NCBI RefSeq assembly: GCF_900188345.1
Contig: NZ_FZOD01000010.1
Coordinates: 160,061-224,060, forward strand
Length of the DNA stretch: 64,000 nt
Direction of reading: 5' to 3'
Origin: Streptosporangium subroseum
GTDB taxonomy: Bacteria > Actinomycetota > Actinomycetes > Streptosporangiales > Streptosporangiaceae
How positions within the stretch are numbered: position 1 is the stretch's first letter; each line of letters begins with the position of its first letter. A model generated the notes under the pieces. That model saw only the letters and a program-made list of their open reading frames with translations, ran no database searches and was not told the origin of the DNA. Shown piece by piece: positions 1 to 7,928 of the stretch. The position numbers and the translations under genes are program-made.

Positions 1-144
1 CGCTATGTCATTGCAACGTAACGTTTCTTAGCATTCGTCACATCTTGGCACCGCGGTGACCGTTCATGCGTTCGGTCGGAGACGGTGGCGACTCCGGTGA
101 CATCGAGCCCGCGGGCTCGTGATGGAGAAGGCAGGTGCGAGCCG

Positions 145-567
145 ATGACCTCGGAAAAGCTGGATCCGCAGCGCGATTACCCGTTGGCGTCCCATCGTCC
201 GGAGCTGCTCAGGACCCCGACCGGCAAGCGTCTCGACGAGATCACCATGGAGGCCGTCCTGGCCGGCGAGGTGGCGGCCGAGGATCTCCGCATCGCGCCG
301 GAGACGCTGCGGCTGCAGGCGCAGATCGCGGACTCCGTCGGCAGGCCGCAGCTCGGGCAGAACTTCCGCAGGGCCGCCGAGCTGACCGCGTTGCCCGACG
401 AGAAGGTGCTGGGGTTCTACAACGCGCTGCGGCCGCGCGCCTCCACAAAACAGCAGCTGACCGCGATCGCGGAGGAGTTGGAGCATGACTACTCCGCCAC
501 GCTGTGCGCGCAACTGATCAGGGAGGCCGCCGACGTGTACGAGCGCCGGGGCATCCTCGCGAGCTGA
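145..567 (+). CDS. pduE: Propanediol/diol dehydratase small (gamma) subunit
   Basis: Small subunit of coenzyme B12-dependent diol dehydratase, which converts 1,2-diols or glycerol to aldehydes. The 140-residue protein carries family hallmarks: [18 protein letters not shown] near the N terminus, a central LAGEV..EDLRI segment, and a C-terminal [11 protein letters not shown] helix. I chose the ATG at 145 because the family begins close to this point and a purine-rich GGAGAAGGCAGG lies 8-20 nt upstream; an upstream in-frame ATG at 85 would add 20 non-family residues. It is first in the operon, ahead of the fused large-medium subunit. Diol and glycerol dehydratases share this subunit, so the substrate is not settled by sequence. 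Confidence 0.9.
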   Translation: MTSEKLDPQRDYPLASHRPELLRTPTGKRLDEITMEAVLAGEVAAEDLRIAPETLRLQAQIADSVGRPQLGQNFRRAAELTALPDEKVLGFYNALRPRASTKQQLTAIAEELEHDYSATLCAQLIREAADVYERRGILAS

Positions 568-631
568 GCACGCCACGCGTTCGCCGGACGTATTCGCCGG
601 CGACAGAGGCATCAGGAAGGTGAGACCGGAG

Positions 632-3040
632 ATGAGCACCAAGCGCGCGGCGCGTCCCCAAACGTCAACGACCCAGACGCCGGCGGCCCAAGCGACAGCG
701 GCCCTTCAGCGGCCCGGCCGCCAGACGCCGGCGGTCCCCAGGCGTTCCAAGCGCACGGAGATCCTGGAGAACCGCCCGGTCAACCTCGACGGTTTCGTGG
801 AGGAGTGGCCCGAGGTCGGCATGGTCGCGATGGACAGCCCGTACGACCCGCGGCCGAGCGTGCGGGTGAAGGACGGGACCATCGTGGAGATGGACGGGAA
901 GGACAGGAAGGATTTCGACTTCCTCGACCAGTTCATCGCCGACCACGCGATCGACGCCGCCGCGGCCGAGCGGGCGATGGCCATCCCGGCGACCGAGATC
1001 GCGCACATGCTGCTGGACCCGAGGGTGTCGCGCGCCGAGGTGCTGGCGGTGTCGTCCGGGCTGACGCCCGCCAAGCTGCTCGAGGTCGTCAAGACCATGA
1101 ACGTGGTCGAGATGATGATGGCGATGCAGAAGATGCGGGCGCGGCGCACCCCGGCCAACCAGGGACACTCCACGAGCGCGCGGGACAACCCGGTCCAGGT
1201 GGCCGCGGACGCCGCAGAGGCCGGGCTGCGGGGGTTCCGCGAGCTGGAGACCACCCTCGGCGTGGTGCGGTACGCCCCGCTGGTGGCCATCGCGCTGCAG
1301 GTCGGCGCCCAGGCGGGGAAGCCAGGTGTGCTCACCCAGTGCGCGCTGGAGGAGGCCACGGAGCTTGAGCTGGGCATGCGCGGCATCACCGCCTACGCGG
1401 AGACGATCTCGGTGTACGGCACCGAGCAGGTCTTCTGCGACGGCGACGACACCCCGTGGTCGAAGGCGTTCCTCGCCTCCGCGTACGCGTCCCGCGGGAT
1501 CAAGATGCGGTTCACCTCCGGCACCGGCGCCGAGGTCCAGATGGGCAACGCCGAGGGCAAGTCGATGCTGTACCTGGAGGTCCGTTGCATCCTGGTCGCC
1601 AAGGGCGCCGGGGTCCAGGGTCTGCAGAACGGCTCGATCAGCTGCATCGGCGTGCCCGGCGCGGTGCCGGCGGGGATCCGCGCCGTACTGGCCGAGAACC
1701 TCATCGCCAGCACCGTCGACCTCGAATGCGCCTCCGGCAACGACCAGTCCTTCTCGCACTCCGACATGCGCCGCACCGCGCGGATGATGCCGCAGCTGCT
1801 GCCCGGCACCGACTTCATCTGCTCGGGCTACTCCGCCGTGCCGAACTACGACAACATGTTCGCCGGTTCCAACATGGACCCCGAGGACTACGACGACTGG
1901 AACACCCTCCAGCGGGACCTGCAGGTCGACGGCGCGCTCCGGCACGTCCCGGAGGCCGAGATCCTCGCCGCCCGCAACCGGGCCGCGCGAGCGCTGCAGG
2001 GCGTGTTCGCCCACCTCGACCTGGCGCCGATCACCGACAGGGAGATCGAGGCCGTCACCTACTCCCACGGCAGCAAGGAGCTGCCGCTCCGGGACGTGCT
2101 CGAAGACCTGAAGTCGGCGCAGTCGGTGATGGACCGGGGCGTCACCGGGCTCGACATCGTCAAGGGACTGGAGGCCGGCGGTTTCCCCGAGGTGGCCGAG
2201 GCGCTGCTGGGCGTGCTGAGGCAGCGGGTCTCCGGTGACCTGCTGCACACCTCGGCGATCCTTACCCCGGAGCTGACGACACTCTCGGCCGTCAACGACG
2301 CCAACGACTACGCGGGTCCGGGGAGCGGATACCGTCCGAGCGGCGCGCGGTGGGAGGAGATGAAACAACTCCGGCACGTCGTCAGCGCCCGCAACCCGGA
2401 ACAGGAGGTCGGAGGCTCCTCCCCGAAGGCGGTTCCGGCCGGGACGGCGGTAGGCACGGGAGGCACGGCCGGTCGGCGCACGCTGCACCTGGAGGAGAAG
2501 GGCGCGGCCCATCAGGGGCGCCGCTCCGACGAGGTGGTCATCGGCATCTCACCGGCGTTCGGCGACTTCTTCTCCAAGACCATCGTCGACGTTCCGCACG
2601 CGGAGGTGCTGCGTGAGCTGCTGGCCGGGGTGGAGGAGCAGGGCGTGCACGCCCGCGTCATCCGGCTCCGCTCCAGCGCCGACCTCGCGGTCATCGCCCA
2701 CACCGCGGCCAGGCTCTCCGGCTCCGGCATCGGGATCGGCATCCTCTCGCGCGGGACCACCATGATCCACCAGAAGGACCTGGTCCGCCTCTCCAACCTG
2801 GAGCTGTTCCCGCAGGCGCCGTTGATGGACCTGGAGACCTTCCGAATGATCGGCCGCAACGCGGCCCGGTACGCCAAGGGGGAGTCGCCCGAACCCGTGC
2901 CCTCACGCAACGACTACATGGCCCGTCCGCGCTGGCAGGCCAAGGCCGCGCTGCTGCACATCAAGGAGACCGAGTTCGTACGCCCGGACGCCGGGCCGGT
3001 GGAGCTCGGGGCGCTGATCAGCATGGCCGACGCCGGCTGA
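632..3040 (+). CDS. pduCD: Diol dehydratase large and medium subunits fused (PduC-PduD)
   Basis: An 802-residue fusion of the catalytic large subunit (about residues 40-560, from [19 protein letters not shown] to [12 protein letters not shown]) and the medium subunit (about 620-790, from [15 protein letters not shown] to [11 protein letters not shown]). Together they form the TIM-barrel active site and the cobalamin-binding part of the enzyme. Conserved large-subunit blocks are present, including [33 protein letters not shown] and [19 protein letters not shown]. About 35 Pro/Ala/Thr-rich residues precede the large subunit, and a Gly/Ala-rich linker joins the halves. ATG 632 is preferred over GTG 620 because AGGAAGG at 612-618 is better spaced for it. 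Enteric homologues are two separate proteins; fused forms are known in actinobacteria. Confidence 0.93.
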   Translation: MSTKRAARPQTSTTQTPAAQATAALQRPGRQTPAVPRRSKRTEILENRPVNLDGFVEEWPEVGMVAMDSPYDPRPSVRVKDGTIVEMDGKDRKDFDFLDQFIADHAIDAAAAERAMAIPATEIAHMLLDPRVSRAEVLAVSSGLTPAKLLEVVKTMNVVEMMMAMQKMRARRTPANQGHSTSARDNPVQVAADAAEAGLRGFRELETTLGVVRYAPLVAIALQVGAQAGKPGVLTQCALEEATELELGMRGITAYAETISVYGTEQVFCDGDDTPWSKAFLASAYASRGIKMRFTSGTGAEVQMGNAEGKSMLYLEVRCILVAKGAGVQGLQNGSISCIGVPGAVPAGIRAVLAENLIASTVDLECASGNDQSFSHSDMRRTARMMPQLLPGTDFICSGYSAVPNYDNMFAGSNMDPEDYDDWNTLQRDLQVDGALRHVPEAEILAARNRAARALQGVFAHLDLAPITDREIEAVTYSHGSKELPLRDVLEDLKSAQSVMDRGVTGLDIVKGLEAGGFPEVAEALLGVLRQRVSGDLLHTSAILTPELTTLSAVNDANDYAGPGSGYRPSGARWEEMKQLRHVVSARNPEQEVGGSSPKAVPAGTAVGTGGTAGRRTLHLEEKGAAHQGRRSDEVVIGISPAFGDFFSKTIVDVPHAEVLRELLAGVEEQGVHARVIRLRSSADLAVIAHTAARLSGSGIGIGILSRGTTMIHQKDLVRLSNLELFPQAPLMDLETFRMIGRNAARYAKGESPEPVPSRNDYMARPRWQAKAALLHIKETEFVRPDAGPVELGALISMADAG

Positions 3041-3054
3041 GGCTGGGGAAGATC

Positions 3055-4905
3055 ATGTCCCTGGTGGCAGGGGTGGACATCGGCAACTCGACCACCGAGG
3101 CGTGCCTCACGGACGTCGGCGAGGACGGGAAGGTCACCTACCTCTCCGGGGCGCTGGGCAGGACCTCGGGGGTGAAGGGCACCACGGAGAACGTCTCGGG
3201 TGTCGTCGAGGTCGTGCGCAAGGCCCTGGCCGGGGCCGGACGTGATCCGGCCGAACTCCAGACGGTGCTGGTCAACGAGGCGACCCCCGTGATCAGCGGA
3301 ATGGCCATGGAGACGATCACCGAGACGATCATCACGGAGTCCACGATGATCGGGCACAACCCGGAGACGCCCGGTGGTGTCGGACTGGGGGTCGGCACCA
3401 CCGTGGCCTTCCCGGACCTGCCGCGCTGCGCCGCGGGGAGCGCGGTGATCTGCGTGGTCGGCGCCGGAGTCGACTTCGAGGACGCCGCCGCGGGGATCAA
3501 CGGCGCCGCCGCGCGCGGGGTCCGGGTCACCGGCGTGGTCGTGCACGCCGACGACGCCAACCTGATCGCCAACCGGCTGGCCGAGCAGGTACCGGTGGTC
3601 GACGAGGTCACGCTGGTGGACAGGGTGCCGCTGGGCATGTCGGCCGCCGTCGAGGTCGCGGAGCAGGGCCGCACCATCCGGACCCTGTCCAACTCCTACG
3701 GGATCGCCACGGTGTTCGAGCTCAACCCCGAGCAGACCCGCATGATCGCGCCGGTGGCGCGGGCGCTGGTGGGCAACCGTTCGGCCGTGGTGGTGCGCAC
3801 CCCGGCCGGGGACATCACCGACCGCAGGATCCCCGCGGGCACCCTGACCCTGATCGGGGAGAAGGCCAAGCGGCCGGTCGAGATGGAGGCCGGCGCCGAG
3901 GAGATCATGGCGACGCTGCAGCGGGTGCAGCCCCTGGTCGACGCCGTCGGCGAGCCCGGCACCCATGTCGGCGGGATGCTCGCCCGCGTCCGCGACACCA
4001 TGTCGGGGCTGACCGCGATGCCGGTCGACACCGTACGCATCCAGGATGTGCTCGCCGTGGACACCTTCGTACCGCAGCGGATCACCGGTGGCCTGGCGGG
4101 GGAGTTCGCGCTGGAGAACGCGGTCGCGCTGGCCGCGATGGTACGTACCAGCAGGGGGCCGATGGAGCTGCTCGCCGCGCAGCTGCGCGCGGCCCTCGGC
4201 ACGGAGGTGCTGATCGGCGGCGTCGAGGCCGACATGGCACTGCTGGGCGCGCTCACCACTCCGGGTACCGAGAGGCCGGTGGCGATCCTCGACCTCGGCG
4301 GCGGATCCACTGACGCGGCGGTGTCCACCGAGAACGCCGAGGTGCACTCGGTGCACCTGGCCGGGGCAGGCGACCTGGTCACCAACCTGATCGACTCCGA
4401 GCTCGGGCTGGAGAACCTGGAACTCGCCGAAGAGATCAAGAAGTACCCGCTGGCGAAGGCGGAGAGCTTCTTCCACATCCGCATGGAGGACGGCACCGTC
4501 CGCTTCTTCGAAAAGCCCCTGCCCGCCGACGCCTTCGCCCGCGTCGTCGTGCTCACCGACGCCGGCATGCACCCGATCCCCACCCGGCACGGCGTGGAGA
4601 AGATCCGTCAGGTGCGCAGATCCGCCAAGCACCGGGTCTTCGTGGTCAACGCGCTCCGTGCGCTGGAGCAGGTGGTCCCGGGCGGCAACATCCGGCGTAC
4701 GGGTTTTGTGGTGGTCCTGGGCGGTTCCGCGCTGGACTTCGAGATCCCGGACATGATCGCGGAGGCCGTCGCGGAGTTCGGGATCGTCAGCGGGACCGGC
4801 AACGTGCGTGGCTCCGAGGGCCCGCGCAACGCGGTGGCCACCGGCCTGGTCGTCGGCTACGCGTCGGCACGGGCGGCCAGAACCGCGGTGAGCGCTGATG
4901 GATGA
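3055..4905 (+). CDS. ddrA: Diol dehydratase-reactivating factor, large subunit
   Basis: Chaperone-like ATPase that exchanges damaged cobalamin out of inactivated diol dehydratase, working with the small subunit DdrB. The 616-residue protein starts with the actin/Hsp70-fold phosphate-binding motif GVDIGNSTTEACL and has a second nucleotide-binding motif ILDLGGGSTDAAV near residue 420. Length and motifs match the DdrA/PduG family throughout. It starts 14 nt after the dehydratase stop, so it is operonic. The stop overlaps a repeat-derived ORF beginning at 4898, and the repeats there separate it from ddrB. Confidence 0.93.
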   Translation: MSLVAGVDIGNSTTEACLTDVGEDGKVTYLSGALGRTSGVKGTTENVSGVVEVVRKALAGAGRDPAELQTVLVNEATPVISGMAMETITETIITESTMIGHNPETPGGVGLGVGTTVAFPDLPRCAAGSAVICVVGAGVDFEDAAAGINGAAARGVRVTGVVVHADDANLIANRLAEQVPVVDEVTLVDRVPLGMSAAVEVAEQGRTIRTLSNSYGIATVFELNPEQTRMIAPVARALVGNRSAVVVRTPAGDITDRRIPAGTLTLIGEKAKRPVEMEAGAEEIMATLQRVQPLVDAVGEPGTHVGGMLARVRDTMSGLTAMPVDTVRIQDVLAVDTFVPQRITGGLAGEFALENAVALAAMVRTSRGPMELLAAQLRAALGTEVLIGGVEADMALLGALTTPGTERPVAILDLGGGSTDAAVSTENAEVHSVHLAGAGDLVTNLIDSELGLENLELAEEIKKYPLAKAESFFHIRMEDGTVRFFEKPLPADAFARVVVLTDAGMHPIPTRHGVEKIRQVRRSAKHRVFVVNALRALEQVVPGGNIRRTGFVVVLGGSALDFEIPDMIAEAVAEFGIVSGTGNVRGSEGPRNAVATGLVVGYASARAARTAVSADG

Positions 4906-5050
4906 CATGGACGGCACGGCCGGGACCGTGGATGAGAGGTCGGCGGATCATGTGGCCGGGATCATGGGTGAGAGGTCGACAGATCCTGTGGCCGGGACCG
5001 TGGGTGAGAGGTTGACGGATCATGCGGTCAGGACCGTGGTGAGGAGCTGA
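4898..5050 (+). CDS. Repeat-derived 50-residue ORF between ddrA and ddrB
   Basis: ATG at 4898 overlaps the end of ddrA and opens a 50-codon frame made almost entirely of a 12-residue repeat (AGTVDERSADHV, AGIMGERSTDPV, AGTVGERLTDHAV). It ends at TGA 5048-5050. The frame is the same as ddrB, which starts at 5057, so only this stop and two codons separate the two. I see no domain. It may be translated for coupling, or may simply be a by-product of the 36-bp DNA repeat expansion. Whether it makes a stable peptide cannot be judged from sequence. Confidence 0.35.
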   Translation: MDDMDGTAGTVDERSADHVAGIMGERSTDPVAGTVGERLTDHAVRTVVRS

Positions 5051-5059
5051 CGGATCATG
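4922..5059 (+). repeat. 36-bp tandem array ending at the ddrB start codon
   Basis: Units begin at 4922, 4958 and 4994, with a fourth imperfect one running into ddrB. Each contains a version of GATCATG; the last copy supplies the real ATG of ddrB at 5057. Copy four has lost one G relative to copy three (accgtggtgagg against accgtgggtgag), which shifts frame and produces the TGA at 5048. The array looks like repeated duplication of the ddrB translation start region. Confidence 0.8.
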
Positions 5060-5554
5060 CACCACGCACCTGTCAATGACCGGCACTCCGATCGCGCGGG
5101 GCGAAACCGGCCCGCAGTGGTGTTGCTCCACCACCCGGATCTCGGAAATCGGCACTGCCTGCGTGAGATCACCGCCGGCATGGAGGAGGAGGGCGTGCCA
5201 TGCCGCATCGAGAGCGTGCCCCGCCCTGCCGAGAACGAGTCGTACCGCACCGAAGACAGGCCGTACCGTGCTGAGAACGGGCCGTACCGTGCTGAGAACG
5301 GGTCGTGCCCTGCCGGGAACGCGGCGGACGGCGGCGCGCGGGAGCTGGCCTTCGCCGCGGCCCAGGCCTCCAACCTCGACGTGGGGATAGGCGTGGACGC
5401 CGCGGGGTACATCTGTGTGCACCACGCCAAGTTGCCGCCGGACGCGCCCGCGGTGGCGGGCCCGCCTTCGAGTGCCCGCACCATGGGGCACAACGCCGCC
5501 CGGCTGGTCGTCGGCATTCCGTTCAAGCAGCAGGAGGGCTCTTCCCATGCCTGA
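5057..5554 (+). CDS. ddrB: Diol dehydratase-reactivating factor, small subunit
   Basis: Partner of DdrA; its fold resembles the dehydratase medium subunit and swaps with it during reactivation. The 165-residue protein has the family N-terminal strand PAVVLLHHPDL, the GMEEEGVPCRIE segment, and the C-terminal part ELAFAAAQASNLDVGIGVD followed by VHHAKLP. Unusually, about 28 residues between these halves are four copies of a 7-residue repeat (like YRAENGP), encoded by 21-bp DNA repeats at 5231-5314; family members normally run straight through here. The first 15 residues are charged and not family-like. Its last 8 nt overlap the OsmC gene. Confidence 0.85.
   Translation: MHHAPVNDRHSDRAGRNRPAVVLLHHPDLGNRHCLREITAGMEEEGVPCRIESVPRPAENESYRTEDRPYRAENGPYRAENGSCPAGNAADGGARELAFAAAQASNLDVGIGVDAAGYICVHHAKLPPDAPAVAGPPSSARTMGHNAARLVVGIPFKQQEGSSHA
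5231..5314 (+). repeat. 21-bp tandem repeat inside ddrB
   Basis: Four consecutive 21-bp units start at 5231, 5252, 5273 and 5294. They encode ENESYRT, EDRPYRA, ENGPYRA and ENGSCPA. The unit length is a multiple of three, so the frame is kept. The insert sits in a loop between the two conserved halves of the reactivase small subunit. Confidence 0.85.
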
Positions 5555-5990
5555 TCGCATTGCCACGACACGATGGACCGGTGAGCTGGTCACCGGATCG
5601 GGAACGGTCACCCTCGTCTCCTCGGGAGCGGGCCGGTTCACGTTCTCGCTGCCCACCCGGGCCGGCGAACCGGACGGTCAGACCAGCCCGGAGGAGCTGA
5701 TCGCCGCGGCACACTCCGCCTGCTACAGCATGCAGCTGTCAGCGCTGCTCACCGCGGCCGGCACACCCCCGGAACGGATCGACACCACGGCGACGGTGTC
5801 CCAGAACCAGCGTGGAGAGGCCTACCTGATCACGGAGATCCGGCTGGTCGTGCGGGCCGCCGTTCCGGGCGTCGACGCGGAGGCCTTCCGCCGGGCGGCT
5901 ACGAAGGCCAAGGAAACCTGCCCCGTCTCCGTGGCACTCAGCGCCACGGAGATCACCTTGGACGCGGAGCTGGAACAGGTGCCCACCTAG
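5547..5990 (+). CDS. OsmC family peroxiredoxin
   Basis: A 147-residue OsmC/Ohr-family thiol peroxidase, expected to reduce organic hydroperoxides in the cytoplasm. Both reactive cysteines are in place: the peroxidatic Cys in AAAHSACYSMQLS and the resolving Cys in KETCPVSVAL. The second motif is the OsmC rather than the Ohr type. ATG 5547 is chosen because AGGAGGG lies about 9 nt upstream and the preceding residues are not family-like. The gene overlaps the end of ddrB by 8 nt, so it is translationally coupled to the dehydratase operon. A role in protecting the oxygen-sensitive enzyme or handling aldehyde and peroxide stress is inference. Confidence 0.88.
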   Translation: MPDRIATTRWTGELVTGSGTVTLVSSGAGRFTFSLPTRAGEPDGQTSPEELIAAAHSACYSMQLSALLTAAGTPPERIDTTATVSQNQRGEAYLITEIRLVVRAAVPGVDAEAFRRAATKAKETCPVSVALSATEITLDAELEQVPT

Positions 5991-6017
5991 GAGCGCGACG
6001 GCACCCGCGATCTCGTC

Positions 6018-6150
6018 GATCAGTGAGGGGGACATCATCCGCGACCGTACCGATCGGTGAAGAGAGATCTCGTCCGCGACCGTATTGATCGCCAAGTGAA
6101 GATCTCGTCCGCGACCGTAATGATCAGTGAAGGGAGACGTCATCATGCCC
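6018..6150 (+). repeat. 35-bp tandem array ending at the HbpS-like gene start
   Basis: The core CCGCGACCGT recurs at 6039, 6074 and 6109 with a 35-nt period. Flanking GATC..GTGAAG..GA and CATCAT/TCTCGT segments also repeat. The final, slightly altered copy contains the actual Shine-Dalgarno and ATG of the gene at 6145 (GATCAGTGAAGGGAGACGTC then ATCATG). As at ddrB, the intergenic DNA therefore looks like tandem copies of the downstream gene's initiation region. Confidence 0.75.
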
Positions 6151-6564
6151 GCACGATTCGGCCTCGCCGAGGCCCGCCACGTGCTGGACGCCGCGCTGGA
6201 CAAGGCGGATGAGATCGGCCAGCCCATGGACATCGCCGTGGTCGACGACGGCGGACACCTGCTGGCGTTCGCACGCCAGGACGGCGCCATCCGCGCCGGC
6301 ATCGACATCGCCGTCCGCAAGGCCCGCACCGCCATACTGATGGGGATGACCACCGAGCAGCTGGGGATGGCGGCCGCGCCCGGTGGCTCGCTCTACGGCA
6401 TCGAGGTGACCAACGGAGGCCTGGTGATCTTCGGTGGCGGCATCCCGCTGGCCGAGGCGGGCGGTGAGGTCGTCGGCGCGATCGGGGTGAGCGCGGGAAA
6501 CGTGGAACAGGACATCACGGTCGCCCAGGCAGGGGTGGAGGCCTTCGACAAGCACGCCGGATAG
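6145..6564 (+). CDS. HbpS/GlcG family (PduO C-terminal domain-like) protein
   Basis: A 139-residue single-domain protein of the GlcG/HbpS family, the same fold as the C-terminal domain of PduO. The pattern IAVVDDGGHLLAFARQDGA ..SIDIAVRKARTA (here GIDIAVRKARTA) ..GGIPL and VVGAIGVSAG is diagnostic. Family members bind heme or occur beside cobalamin-dependent diol dehydratases, so a cofactor or redox-related accessory role is plausible but not shown. ATG 6145 follows GAAGGGA at the right distance; an upstream GTG at 6127 lies inside the repeat array. It is the last gene of the operon. Confidence 0.82.
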   Translation: MPARFGLAEARHVLDAALDKADEIGQPMDIAVVDDGGHLLAFARQDGAIRAGIDIAVRKARTAILMGMTTEQLGMAAAPGGSLYGIEVTNGGLVIFGGGIPLAEAGGEVVGAIGVSAGNVEQDITVAQAGVEAFDKHAG

Positions 6565-6680
6565 CCGCGGCGTACGACCTGCTCCCTACGGAGGAGCTGG
6601 CTCTCCACGACGCGTTGCCACCATGATCGTCCTGTTGGCAGTGACGGCACTGATAAGCCTGAGCATCTCGACCACTAAGA

Positions 6681-7781
6681 TCATTCACCCGGTACGGCTC
6701 CGCCGTCCTTGAGCGGGGCGAGCCGCGTCACCTGGTCACGGACGGGGTCGTCGATGTCGGCTTGGAGCAGCCCGTTGTCGATGCCGGGCTTGCAGCCCAT
6801 CGAGATCTGGACGTCTGCGGGCGGTCCGTCCTCGTAGCCGAACAGCAGCCGGAAATGGCCTTGGTCCATGCCTGCGATCGGATGGCACCCGCTCTCGCTG
6901 GGCACGGAGTCCAGGGAGTTCAGCGTCGCCGCCAGAGTCGTGGCCACCTGTCCGCCGTGCTCCAGCCGCGGGGGCCGCCCATCGTATGAGGCGGCCTCCC
7001 CGCACACCAGGACGGAGATGGGCTTGTCGGGCACCATTCGCTCGTCCTGACCCCGGCGTCCGGTGGTGCGCCCCTTGCAGGGGTCGTCCGGTTGCACGGG
7101 CTTCCATGTTCCCGTCCGGTAGGCGGCGGTGATGTTGGGCCCGACGTAGGAGCGGCTGCCGGTCGTGCCGTTCGTGGTCCTCGCGCAGGAGTTGACCTCT
7201 TCGGCGCTGCCCACCCAGAGCGCCTTTCCGTCCGGGTAGGCGAACCGGATGAGATAGTTCGTCATCGGCCCGCCCATTGCCGTGCATGCAAAGCCGTGAT
7301 CCGCTGTGCTCACCGGAAGGTAGCCGAGGTCGCGGGCCATCGCCTTGGTCTCGCCCGTCAGGGTCCGGGACCCGGCGAGCCGTTCACCCCCCGGATCCGT
7401 GTTGCTCCCGGGATAGGCGCAGATCATCGCCTCGATCGGCTCGCCGGGCACGAGTGACTCCTCGGCCCCGTCGAGGTCGGCGGCGGCGGGCACCCAGCCG
7501 CCGATCGTGTCGCTGTCCCATCGCTGCGGGCACGCCGCCGGCACCGGTGGTGACCCGCTCACCGATCGTGAGATCAGTACGGCTGCCGCGCATATCGCGA
7601 TCACGGCCAGGGCCGCGCCGATCACATAGAGAGGCTTCACAACGCTGAGACGTTGATTCCGCTCAATCGGTTCGATCGACTCATATGTATATCGACCAGA
7701 TGACTGATAAATCCGTAAACGATGCCTCGGCTCATCGACTTTCAGTTCACCGGACGGTCCCAGACCCGTTCTCCTCGGCAC
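6681..7781 (-). CDS. Single-pass membrane-anchored exported protein, unknown family
   Basis: I do not recognise this 366-residue protein. A basic N-terminal stretch is followed by one strong transmembrane segment at about residues 50-70 (VIGAALAVIAICAAAVLI), then a roughly 290-residue extracytoplasmic part. That part has at least five cysteines (AACPQRWDS, MICAYPG, FACTAMGG, NSCART, VLVCGEA) that could form disulfides. The start is uncertain: the GTG at 7781 gives the longest frame but has no clear Shine-Dalgarno, and an internal start just before the membrane segment is possible. It is divergent from the phytase and does not obviously belong to a neighbouring operon. Confidence 0.6.
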   Translation of the reverse strand: MPRRTGLGPSGELKVDEPRHRLRIYQSSGRYTYESIEPIERNQRLSVVKPLYVIGAALAVIAICAAAVLISRSVSGSPPVPAACPQRWDSDTIGGWVPAAADLDGAEESLVPGEPIEAMICAYPGSNTDPGGERLAGSRTLTGETKAMARDLGYLPVSTADHGFACTAMGGPMTNYLIRFAYPDGKALWVGSAEEVNSCARTTNGTTGSRSYVGPNITAAYRTGTWKPVQPDDPCKGRTTGRRGQDERMVPDKPISVLVCGEAASYDGRPPRLEHGGQVATTLAATLNSLDSVPSESGCHPIAGMDQGHFRLLFGYEDGPPADVQISMGCKPGIDNGLLQADIDDPVRDQVTRLAPLKDGGAVPGE

Positions 7782-7861
7782 AGCCGGCTGTCGCCGCCGG
7801 GAAGAAGGCGGTCGGCCGTGACGACTAACGGAATCCCGATTTGGCGGGGAGTTTCGGCACG

Positions 7862-7883
7862 GTTCATCGTCCCTTCCGTTTCT
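7862..7883 (+). promoter_or_regulatory. Possible PHO box upstream of the phytase
   Basis: GTTCATCGTCC at 7862-7872 is followed directly by CTTCCGTTTCT at 7873-7883. The TTC cores are 11 nt apart, as in the 11-nt direct repeats bound by actinomycete PhoP (consensus near GTTCACC per unit). It lies about 46 nt upstream of the phytase ATG. Only two units are visible and the second is poor, so this is a suggestion based on spacing and gene function. Confidence 0.35.
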
Positions 7884-7928
7884 CTGAACAGGATCAAGGT
7901 TGCAAGGTTCCCTTACGAGGAGAAGTCA

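Noticed and set aside
15..25. AACGT-A-ACGTT inverted repeat upstream of the dehydratase operon
   Set aside because: Five-bp arms this short are expected by chance, and no promoter elements could be placed around it.
665..2512. Long open frame antisense to the dehydratase large subunit
   Set aside because: Frame is open only because of GC-rich codon bias of the real gene on the other strand; the translation has low-complexity Arg/His/Gly composition and no family motifs.
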